DNA of 11,091 nucleotides from CAYUJH01 sp964394585 (GTDB lineage: Bacteria; Bacteroidota; Bacteroidia; Cytophagales; Flammeovirgaceae). The notes below the pieces were generated by a model that saw nothing but the letters and a program-made list of their open reading frames with translations, did no database searches and was not told the origin of the DNA. Below, one piece after another: positions 1 through 6,637 of this stretch (position 1 is its first letter; the number at the start of each line of letters is the position of its first letter). A program made the position numbers and the translations under genes. The stretch spans positions 1 through 11,091 of the forward strand of contig CAYMYI010000128.1 of assembly GCA_964394585.1 (NCBI GenBank), given 5' to 3'.

Positions 1-1026
1 AGGAGCTGTGTAGAATTGGTTAACTTGGTGCTTATCGACTACTTGCCAGAAACGACCGGCATCGGGGTAGGTAGGCACTCCTTCGAACATAAGGCTGGTA
101 GCGCCGGCAAGCAAGGGCCCGTATACGATGTATGAGTGGCCGGTAATCCAGCCTACATCGGCGGTGCACCAGTAAATATCGCCTTCAGAGTATTGGAATA
201 CGTTTTGGAAACTAAAATGGGTATATACCATGTATCCGCCACAGGTATGTACTACACCTTTGGGCTTACCGGTAGAGCCAGAAGTGTATAAAATAAATAG
301 CATATCTTCCGAGTCCATTACTTCGGCTTTGCATTCTTGATCCATCCCCTTGATGGCATCGTGCCACCATATATCGCGCCCATCTTTCATGGTAACTTCT
401 GCATGGGTGCGCTTTAGCACAATTACTTTTTCTATCGAAGAAGTTTTTTCGAGTGCCTCATCTACTACGGCTTTTACCGGAATGTTTTTCTTGCCTCGGA
501 AGTTACCGTCGGAAGTTAAGACCATTTTTGCCGTGCAATCATTGATTCGGTCGGCTAAGGCGCTGGACGAAAAGCCAGCAAAAACTACAGAATGCACCGC
601 ACCAATACGGGCACAGGCAAGCATGGCAATGGCTGCTTCTGGTACCATAGGCATGTAAATAATTACACGATCGCCTTTGCCCACTCCTTGGGCTTTCATC
701 GCATTGCTAAACTCGCATACTTTGTGGTATAACTCGCGGTAGGTTAAGGTAACGTGCGGTTCGTTAGGCTCGTTGGGTTCCCAAATGATGGCGGGTTTAT
801 CGCCTTTGGTGTATAGGTGGCGGTCGAGGATATTTTCAGTAATGTTGAGTTTTCCGTTAACGAACCACTCTACTTTAGGTTCTTCGAAGTTCCATTCTAC
901 AACTTGGTCCCATTTTTTTTGCCAATGGAATGTTTCGGCAATTCTGCCCCAAAAAGCTTCGGGGTTTAGTACGCTTTTTTGATACTCGTGGAAATATCCA
1001 CTGAGCGTCTGAACTTTAATACTCAT
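1..1026 (-). CDS. acs: Acetyl-CoA synthetase, N-terminal 342 residues (C-terminus beyond left edge)
   Basis: This is an AMP-forming acetate:CoA ligase: acetate + ATP + CoA gives acetyl-CoA + AMP + PPi in the cytoplasm. Reading the minus strand from the ATG at 1026 gives an open frame to the window edge, about half of the usual ~630-650 residues. The Acs N-terminal domain begins near residue 11 (YFHEYQKSVLNPEAFWGRIA). Core motifs are the RIGAVHSVVFAGFSS stretch (residues 140-154), RGKK (177-180), the adenylate-forming P-loop TSGSTGKPKG (248-257) and the acetyl-CoA-synthetase-specific WCTADVGWITGHSY (286-299). The hinge and the C-terminal domain, with the catalytic lysine that is usually regulated by acetylation, lie outside the window. 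The start is 28 nt after the receiver-gene stop with no terminator between, so it is probably cotranscribed with the kinase/receiver pair. This placement is the strongest clue that the whole island concerns acetate. Confidence 0.96.
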   Translation of the reverse strand, partial: MSIKVQTLSGYFHEYQKSVLNPEAFWGRIAETFHWQKKWDQVVEWNFEEPKVEWFVNGKLNITENILDRHLYTKGDKPAIIWEPNEPNEPHVTLTYRELYHKVCEFSNAMKAQGVGKGDRVIIYMPMVPEAAIAMLACARIGAVHSVVFAGFSSSALADRINDCTAKMVLTSDGNFRGKKNIPVKAVVDEALEKTSSIEKVIVLKRTHAEVTMKDGRDIWWHDAIKGMDQECKAEVMDSEDMLFILYTSGSTGKPKGVVHTCGGYMVYTHFSFQNVFQYSEGDIYWCTADVGWITGHSYIVYGPLLAGATSLMFEGVPTYPDAGRFWQVVDKHQVNQFYTAP

Positions 1027-1054
1027 TATTTTGAAAGTTTGCTAAGGTGAAAAA

Positions 1055-1432
1055 TTATTCTGCTAAAATTTCTTTTACATTTTTGACGAGGTTTCGGGTA
1101 GAAAATGGTTTGCTGATGTAAAGGTCGGCACCGGCTTCGTACCCTTTTTGAATATCGATTTCTTTGCTTTTGGCAGAGAGAAAGATGATTTTAGGTGCTA
1201 TACTCCCGTTGGGTTTTTGCTTGATGCGCTCGCAGACTTCGTACCCGTCGACCTTGGGCATCATGATATCTAAGATGACCAAATGGGGCTGTTGTTCTTC
1301 GGCAATGCTGAGTGCCTCGGCGCCATCTCGGGCGATATACACCTCATATCCGTTCTTTTTCAGTAAAAACTCGAGGGAAAGAAGAATATTCGGTTCATCA
1401 TCTACGATTAGTATTTTCTGTGCTGTACTCAT
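1055..1432 (-). CDS. Stand-alone receiver-domain response regulator (CheY-like)
   Basis: A 125-residue protein that consists of a receiver domain and nothing else. The acidic pocket is D11-D12, the phospho-acceptor is D55 (in LVILDIMMPKVDGYEV), the switch residue is S86 (FLSAK) and the conserved lysine is K108 (SKPF). The chain ends at ILAE, directly after the last receiver helix, so there is no DNA-binding or enzymatic output domain. The gene starts inside the 3' end of the histidine-kinase gene (35 bp overlap, different frame), which implies translational coupling and a dedicated kinase-receiver pair. acs follows 28 nt downstream. The CrbR/ErdR regulators of proteobacterial acetate switches carry a LuxR-type HTH; this one does not, so its output partner is unknown. 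It may bind a separate protein, act as a phosphate relay or sink, or feed back on the transporter-like kinase. The receiver assignment is near certain; the role is inferred. Confidence 0.95.
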   Translation of the reverse strand: MSTAQKILIVDDEPNILLSLEFLLKKNGYEVYIARDGAEALSIAEEQQPHLVILDIMMPKVDGYEVCERIKQKPNGSIAPKIIFLSAKSKEIDIQKGYEAGADLYISKPFSTRNLVKNVKEILAE

Positions 1433-4154
1433 AATTCTTAAAATGTTGCGGTTGGTTTACAGGCAAAGAAACGGAAAACTTAGTGGCGACGTGGGGAGTA
1501 CTCTCTACCGTGAGTGTTCCATGGTGCAGTTCTACAATCTTTCGGCTGATGGTAAGCCCTAAACCGCTCCCGACAGGTTTCTTATAGTTTTGGTCTTTCG
1601 ACTGGTAAAAACTATTGAATATTAGCTCAATTTCTTCGGGGATTATCCCCTTTCCGTTATCGGTTACATTCACTTTGGCGTACCCGTCGAGGAAATACGT
1701 GGAGATGCTAATCGTACCTTCTTTGGGTTTGCAAAACTTGATGGCGTTGGAAATCAGGTTGAGCAACACTTGCTTGATGCGGTCGTGGTCCGCAAGCAAA
1801 GCAGGTAGGCTTTCTTGCAAACTCAACGAAAGGGTAATGTGCTTTTCTTCGATTAGCTTTTTGGTAACGTTCACGGCTTCCCGAACCAAATCGTTTAGGT
1901 TTACAGGGGCTAGATGGAGGTCTTGCTTTCCCGAGTCGAATTTTTCGATATCGAGTACCTGATTGATGAGGCGCTCCATCCGTTCGGCTTCTTTAATAAT
2001 CGTTTCCATGAAATGGTGTTGTTCTTCGAGTTCGAGATCGGGCGTATCTTGTAAAATCTCGGCAAAGGCACGGATGGAGGTAATAGGAGTGCGCATTTCG
2101 TGCGTTACCGTCGAAATGAACTCATCTTTTAGTTGATCGAGATTGCGCAGTTCTTCGTTAGCATGAATGAGCTCTTGCTTGGCTTGCTCTAGCGCTTCAG
2201 ATTTCTCTCTCAATTCCAAATTGAATGAGCGCAATTGCCGCGATTCTTTCAATATTTCGAATAGCTCATCGAATGAAAACTCTTCTTCTTTTAGAATAGG
2301 TGCTAGAAGCAACCGCGCCGAAGATTTCCCTACTACGCCTGCAAGTTGGGTTTCGGTAAAATTGATTAGCCGAGAGTCGGTTACGATGGGGGTAATCGGG
2401 ATTACCTGTTTCACCATATACTCGCTCAGCAGCCGGTTGGCTTCATTTTCCCCTAAAAACCGACTTAATAGCTTGCGAATATCGGCAAGTTTAGCATGCC
2501 CTTTCCAAACGATAGAGCTTTCGTACACACCTGAGTATTTAAAGATATCGACAAATACTTCGCTCTCGTTATGCTCTTTTACACTTTGTTTGGTAGCTAA
2601 CGATACAAAGATGAAAACGAGAAGGTTGCTCGATAAACTCCAAAACAGGCTGTGTTGTATGTATCCTAAGTTTGATAGCCCAAATAGATGATCGGGCTTT
2701 AGCAAGGCAATGCCCCATAGCCCTTCGGTGAGGATTGAGCGCGATAACCATCCGGCTTCTACAAACGTGGGGACAATCAGCGTGAAGCCCCAAATAAGAA
2801 AACCGAGAATAAGCCCCCAAAACGCGCCATAAAAGTTAGCATTCTTCCATAACAATCCTCCAACTATCGAAGGGGCAAATTGAGCTACGGCAACAAACGA
2901 AATCAGCCCGATGGAAAATAAGGATGCGCTTTCGCTTAGGAATTTAAAATATACGTATGCTAATAATAGTAAGGCGATTATAGTGAGCCGGCGAACTAAT
3001 AGTAAAAGCTTACTTGTATTGTATTTGAACGTGAGGGGTTGCACGCGGTTGTAGGTCAGAAAAGGCATGATGATGCTATTGCTCACCATAGTGCTGAGGG
3101 CTATGGTAGATACAATAATCATTGAAGTGGCAGCGGCAAACCCACCCAAATAGCCTAAAAGTGCCAAGCCGTTTGCCTCAAAATGCAATGGAATGGCAAG
3201 TACGTAATCGCTAGGGCGTATTTGTGCTTCGCCAAAAAGTAAGGAGCCTCCTAATGCCAAAGGAACTACGAATATGTTAATGAGCAACAAGTAGAGCGGA
3301 AACAGCCAGGCAGCTTTGGTAAGGTGCTTTTCGTGTACATTTTCTTTTACTCCTACTTGGAACTGCCGGGGCAGTAGTAAAAATGCTGACATGGATGCGA
3401 TGAGCAACCAAGTCCAGTTCTGGGGGTTTTCATGGGTTTGTAACTGATAAATGTGTTGCAACCCTTCCTGCTTTTGCGCTTGGGCGAACATATCGCCAAA
3501 CCCGTTGAAAAGCCCAAACGTAACGTAGATACCAATAGCAAGAAAGGCAAATAGCTTAAAAAGCGACTCGAAAGCTACCACGAAAACCATCCCTTCGTGC
3601 CGTTCGGTTGTATCAAGTTTGCGAGTGCCAAAAACAATGGTAAATGCCGCTAAAATCAGGGTAATGAGCAAGGCGGTATCATTCCAAAAAGCCCAGTTTT
3701 TTGGAGGAGCAGAGTGGGTTAGGATGAGAAAACTGTGCGAAATAGCCTTAATCTGAATAGCGATGTAGGGGATAATACTAACGAGGAAAAGCAGCGCCAC
3801 TAACCCACCAAACACAGGCTTTTTGCCATACCGAGAGGCAATGAAATCAGATAGTGTGGTGATGCGTTGCACTTTACAAATCTTGATGATTTTGCGGAGC
3901 AGCAGCAGCCATACAGGAATTAACAAGCTAGGCCCTAAGTAAATGGTTAAGAAGTCGAGCCCACTTTCGGCGGCACGTTCTACACTGCCGTAGAAAGTCC
4001 ATGCGGTACAATATACTGCCAGCGATAAGGCATACACATAGGGGTTATTCACCAAGCTTTTCCCCTTTTTACTGAATTTTTCGGCAAAAGTACCAAGGGC
4101 AAAAAGCAAGACTAAATATACGAGCGATATGGTGATGACTTGCCAGGTATACAT
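1398..4154 (-). CDS. SLC5-type transporter / STAC / histidine kinase fusion sensor
   Basis: A 918-residue inner-membrane sensor kinase. Residues ~3-525 form a polytopic sodium:solute-symporter-like module with about a dozen hydrophobic segments, including SLC5-like stretches such as LGYLGGFAAATSMIIVSTIAL around 333-353. Residues ~545-620 fit the STAC linker that joins SLC5 domains to two-component modules (ADIRKLLSRFLGENEANRLL near 557-576). A coiled-coil stretch (~640-678) leads to a HisKA domain with H-box histidine H685 (STVTHEMRTP) and a HATPase domain with N-box N803 (NLISNAIKF), G1 D832-NGKG-I and G2 GSGLGL (862-867). No PAS domain is evident between STAC and HisKA. Architecture and linkage to acs match the CrbS/MxtR/CbrA class, which sense or transport small carboxylates or amino acids. 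The ATG at 4154 puts the first helix at residues 3-24. The gene overlaps the receiver gene by 35 bp. Acetate as ligand is inferred from context; whether the transporter part moves substrate cannot be seen. Confidence 0.94.
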   Translation of the reverse strand: MYTWQVITISLVYLVLLFALGTFAEKFSKKGKSLVNNPYVYALSLAVYCTAWTFYGSVERAAESGLDFLTIYLGPSLLIPVWLLLLRKIIKICKVQRITTLSDFIASRYGKKPVFGGLVALLFLVSIIPYIAIQIKAISHSFLILTHSAPPKNWAFWNDTALLITLILAAFTIVFGTRKLDTTERHEGMVFVVAFESLFKLFAFLAIGIYVTFGLFNGFGDMFAQAQKQEGLQHIYQLQTHENPQNWTWLLIASMSAFLLLPRQFQVGVKENVHEKHLTKAAWLFPLYLLLINIFVVPLALGGSLLFGEAQIRPSDYVLAIPLHFEANGLALLGYLGGFAAATSMIIVSTIALSTMVSNSIIMPFLTYNRVQPLTFKYNTSKLLLLVRRLTIIALLLLAYVYFKFLSESASLFSIGLISFVAVAQFAPSIVGGLLWKNANFYGAFWGLILGFLIWGFTLIVPTFVEAGWLSRSILTEGLWGIALLKPDHLFGLSNLGYIQHSLFWSLSSNLLVFIFVSLATKQSVKEHNESEVFVDIFKYSGVYESSIVWKGHAKLADIRKLLSRFLGENEANRLLSEYMVKQVIPITPIVTDSRLINFTETQLAGVVGKSSARLLLAPILKEEEFSFDELFEILKESRQLRSFNLELREKSEALEQAKQELIHANEELRNLDQLKDEFISTVTHEMRTPITSIRAFAEILQDTPDLELEEQHHFMETIIKEAERMERLINQVLDIEKFDSGKQDLHLAPVNLNDLVREAVNVTKKLIEEKHITLSLSLQESLPALLADHDRIKQVLLNLISNAIKFCKPKEGTISISTYFLDGYAKVNVTDNGKGIIPEEIELIFNSFYQSKDQNYKKPVGSGLGLTISRKIVELHHGTLTVESTPHVATKFSVSLPVNQPQHFKNYEYSTENTNRR

Positions 4155-4187
4155 ACGGTTTCAATTGCGTAGAGTGTTGAATTGCTA

Positions 4188-4391
4188 CTAAGGCTTATCT
4201 TTATAGGTATGGTGCAATATTTTCATACTTACAATGAGCACGAGCCACACCACAAAAATGTATACAAACGCATGCGCTGTGTTAACTTCTGGTTTCTCAA
4301 AAATGGATAGCATCGGAAAACTGAAGAGTAAAAAGAATAACACAAATAAGGCAATGAGCCATTGCGTATGTTTTTGCTTTGTGTTGGTCAT
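4188..4391 (-). CDS. Small two-helix membrane protein preceding the transporter-kinase
   Basis: A 67-residue protein with a basic, polar N-terminus (MTNTKQKHTQ), a first hydrophobic helix at about residues 11-31, a short extracytoplasmic turn containing FEKPEVNTAHA, a second helix at about 41-60 and a basic tail (HHTYKDKP). The stop is 33 nt upstream of the transporter-kinase ATG on the same strand, so the two are very likely cotranscribed. I do not recognise a named family with certainty. Size and topology recall the small accessory subunits encoded just before SLC5 transporters, such as DUF4212 before VC_2705-type symporters, YjcH before ActP and YhdT before PanF. My inference is that it is the small partner of the transporter-like part of the kinase. 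The reading frame is well supported by its position and coherent topology; the role is speculative. Confidence 0.75.
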   Translation of the reverse strand: MTNTKQKHTQWLIALFVLFFLLFSFPMLSIFEKPEVNTAHAFVYIFVVWLVLIVSMKILHHTYKDKP

Positions 4392-4434
4392 GGTGAGTGT
4401 ATCCGTGTTGAAGAATTAGCTGAAAAAGTTGCTG

Positions 4435-4499
4435 AAAAAAAATACAATCTGATACGTTGTATGAAACTTTCCCTACTCTTTTTACAGAGCAGGGAAAGT
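4435..4499 (-). terminator. Hairpins and T-run after the symporter gene
   Basis: Downstream of the symporter stop (4534), the minus strand carries two inverted repeats. The first pairs 4466-4474 with 4491-4499 (ACTTTCCCT/AGGGAAAGT), then one mismatch and three more pairs around an 8-nt loop. The second is a weak 6-bp stem, 4442-4447 with 4457-4462 (ATACAA/TTGTAT), which on the minus strand runs directly into eight T residues (4442-4435). The second has intrinsic-terminator form but a weak AT stem; the first is strong but lacks an adjacent T-run. They could terminate or attenuate transcription between the uptake genes and the small-protein/kinase/receiver/acs genes, or stabilise the 3' end of the uptake mRNA. 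Confidence 0.5.
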
Positions 4500-4533
4500 A
4501 TACCATACTACTTATTATAAATATAAGGAAAAC

Positions 4534-6300
4534 TTACGAGTCTTTCTGGGTAGCACTTGGGTAGCGAATTTCCTCTACCATTTCGGTAACGTGCTGTGGT
4601 GTAGGGGTAGTTACTTTAGAGACTACTAACGAGACTAAGAAGTTGACCATCATGGCAACTACACCAAATCCTTCGGGTGAAATGCCGAACCACCAATCGG
4701 CAGCGGTGCCTCCCCCTAACAAACCGAATTTAAACTTTACGATGTAGAAAATCATGGTCAGAAGCCCTACGACCATACCGGCGATGGCTCCTTCGCGGTT
4801 CATTCCTTTGTAGAAAATCCCCATGATAATGGCAGGGAAGAACGAGGCAGCGGCGAGTCCGAAGGCAAGTGCCACTACGGCTGCTACAAAGTCAGGAGGG
4901 TTAATACCAAAATACCCTGCTACAAGTACGGCTGCGGCGGCGGCTCCGCGGGCAACCCATAACTCTCCTTTTTCGCTGATATCCGGTGCAAACTGCTTTT
5001 TCACCAGGTCGTGCGCCACTGAAGTGGAAATTACAAGCAATAAGCCGGCAGCGGTGGAGAGGGCGGCGGCTAGCCCTCCGGCAGCCACTAGGGCAATCAC
5101 CCAATTAGGCAGTTGGGCAATTTCAGGGTTTGCCAATACCATAATATCTCTATCTACAAACAACTCGTTATCGGTTTGGGAATTAGCATTGGCTACTATG
5201 CGTTCGCCGTTAGGGCCGGTTTCTCCGGTAAATTCAGGGCTTTGCCCTACGATAGAGCTACCATTTCTGTATTGAATTTTGCCATCGTTATTCTTATCTG
5301 CCCAAGCGATAAGCCCGGTACCTTCCCAGTTTTTAAACCATGAAGGCATAGAGCTGTATTCTTTGTTATTTACAGTTTCAATCATGTTAGTACGAGCAAA
5401 AGCAGCAATGGCAGGTGCTGTAGTATAAAGAATGGCAATAAGTACTAAGGCGTATCCGGCAGAGGTTCTCGCATCGCGCACTTTTGGTACTGTGAAGAAA
5501 CGCACAATCACGTGAGGTAAACCGGCAGTACCCACCATCAGCGCAGCGGTAATACAAAATACATCAATCATACTTTTGGATCCATCGGTATAGGCGGCGA
5601 ATCCTAATTCTTGGTGTAAGCCGTCTAGCTTATCGAGTAAGTATACGTCGGTGCCGGCAAGTGTACTTCCAAAACCTAGCTGAGGCAATGGGTTTCCCGT
5701 CATTTGGATAGAAATAAATACGGCAGGTACCGTGAAGGCAAAAATGAGCACACAATATTGTGCTACTTGGGTATAGGTAATACCCTTCATTCCTCCTAAT
5801 ACAGCGTAGAAAAATACGATTGCCATGCCGATGACTACTCCTAAGTTGATATCCACCTCTAAAAACCGCGAGAACACTACGCCAACACCACGCATCTGCC
5901 CGGCAACATAGGTAAACGATACAAATAAGGCACATACCACAGCAACAGTTCGTGCCGTGTTTGAATAGTAGCGGTCGCCAATGAAATCGGGAACGGTAAA
6001 CTTGCCAAATTTTCGGAGGTAAGGAGCCAACAGAAGCGCCAAGAGTACATAGCCGCCGGTCCATCCCATGAGATACACAGTGCCATCATAGCCCATGAAC
6101 GAAATAAGCCCTGCCATAGAAATAAACGAGGCGGCAGACATCCAGTCGGCAGCGGTTGCCATTCCGTTCGCAAGCGGATGTACGCCACCGCCTGCTACGT
6201 AAAAATCTTTTGTGGAGGCGGCACGTGCCCATATGGCTATGCCAATGTAGAGCGCAAACGAAAGCCCTACGATGATGTATGTCCAGGTTTGAATATCCAT
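4534..6300 (-). CDS. Sodium:solute symporter, VC_2705 subfamily (SLC5), large subunit
   Basis: A 588-residue inner-membrane Na+-coupled importer, probably for acetate or a related short carboxylate. The N-terminal TWTYIIVGLSFALYIGIAIW helix (6-25) is followed by the SLC5 hallmark region DFYVAGGGVHPLANGMATAA (32-51) and ADWMSAASFISMAGLIS. Further family features are FTVPDFIGDRYYS (101-113), YVAGQMRGVG (131-140), AVLGGMKGITYTQVAQY (166-182) and AGLPHVIVRFF (259-269). A long hydrophilic segment at residues ~303-397 interrupts the membrane helices and contains an EF-hand-like loop starting at D335 (DKNNDGKI). Helices resume with NWVIALVAAGGLAAALSTAAGLLL. Pairing with the DUF4212 gene 48 nt upstream is the standard two-gene arrangement of this subfamily. 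ActP, the E. coli acetate permease, is a relative, but this is not an orthologue I would name actP. The substrate is inferred from linkage to acs. Confidence 0.93.
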   Translation of the reverse strand: MDIQTWTYIIVGLSFALYIGIAIWARAASTKDFYVAGGGVHPLANGMATAADWMSAASFISMAGLISFMGYDGTVYLMGWTGGYVLLALLLAPYLRKFGKFTVPDFIGDRYYSNTARTVAVVCALFVSFTYVAGQMRGVGVVFSRFLEVDINLGVVIGMAIVFFYAVLGGMKGITYTQVAQYCVLIFAFTVPAVFISIQMTGNPLPQLGFGSTLAGTDVYLLDKLDGLHQELGFAAYTDGSKSMIDVFCITAALMVGTAGLPHVIVRFFTVPKVRDARTSAGYALVLIAILYTTAPAIAAFARTNMIETVNNKEYSSMPSWFKNWEGTGLIAWADKNNDGKIQYRNGSSIVGQSPEFTGETGPNGERIVANANSQTDNELFVDRDIMVLANPEIAQLPNWVIALVAAGGLAAALSTAAGLLLVISTSVAHDLVKKQFAPDISEKGELWVARGAAAAAVLVAGYFGINPPDFVAAVVALAFGLAAASFFPAIIMGIFYKGMNREGAIAGMVVGLLTMIFYIVKFKFGLLGGGTAADWWFGISPEGFGVVAMMVNFLVSLVVSKVTTPTPQHVTEMVEEIRYPSATQKDS

Positions 6301-6348
6301 TATTCTTAAATTTTGTAGATGAAAGGATGATTAAAAAAGTGAATAGAT

Positions 6349-6606
6349 TCAGTCTTCGCTTACGCCGAACTCTTTATCGAGCTTGTTCATCAGCCGAGCG
6401 TATACAAAGATGAGAATCACGAAGATGTAGATAGAACCTTGGTGAGCGAACCAAAAACCAAGTTTAAAGCCGGCAACTTTAATGTTATTGAGGGCATCTA
6501 CAAACAAGATGCTGCAACCATATGAACTCACGAACCAAATGCCCAGCAAAACCGCTAAGTAAGAAAGGTTCTTTTTCCAATACGCTTTTAAGTCTTTTTT
6601 TGCCAT
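6349..6606 (-). CDS. DUF4212 small subunit of the sodium:solute symporter
   Basis: An 85-residue membrane protein with the characteristic DUF4212 layout: a basic N-terminus with YWKKNLSYL, a first helix (LAVLLGIWFVSSYGCSILFV, ~17-36), then the signature FKLGFWFAHQGSIYIFVILIF (47-67) forming the second helix, and an acidic tail (LDKEFGVSED). DUF4212 proteins are encoded directly before VC_2705-type symporters and are considered their small subunit. Here the symporter ATG is 48 nt downstream. The outer-membrane porin gene ends 31 nt upstream, so porin, small subunit and symporter look like one transcription unit. The precise contribution of the small subunit to transport is not established from sequence. 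Confidence 0.93.
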   Translation of the reverse strand: MAKKDLKAYWKKNLSYLAVLLGIWFVSSYGCSILFVDALNNIKVAGFKLGFWFAHQGSIYIFVILIFVYARLMNKLDKEFGVSED

Positions 6607-6637
6607 TGTTGTAAAAATTTTAATAAGTGTTTTAGTA

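Noticed and set aside
1164..1562. 132-codon plus-strand frame antisense to the receiver/kinase junction
   Set aside because: Both minus-strand genes show intact domains through the whole stretch; the antisense translation has no recognisable features.
4823..5275. 150-codon open frame on the plus strand opposite the symporter
   Set aside because: It is the antisense shadow of a strongly conserved SLC5 coding region, its translation is low-complexity (Ala/Thr/Ser-rich), and it has no start signal or family resemblance.
5630..6064. 144-codon minus-strand frame inside the symporter in another frame
   Set aside because: It is rich in Cys, Arg and His as expected of a frame-shifted membrane-protein gene, and lies wholly inside the real reading frame.
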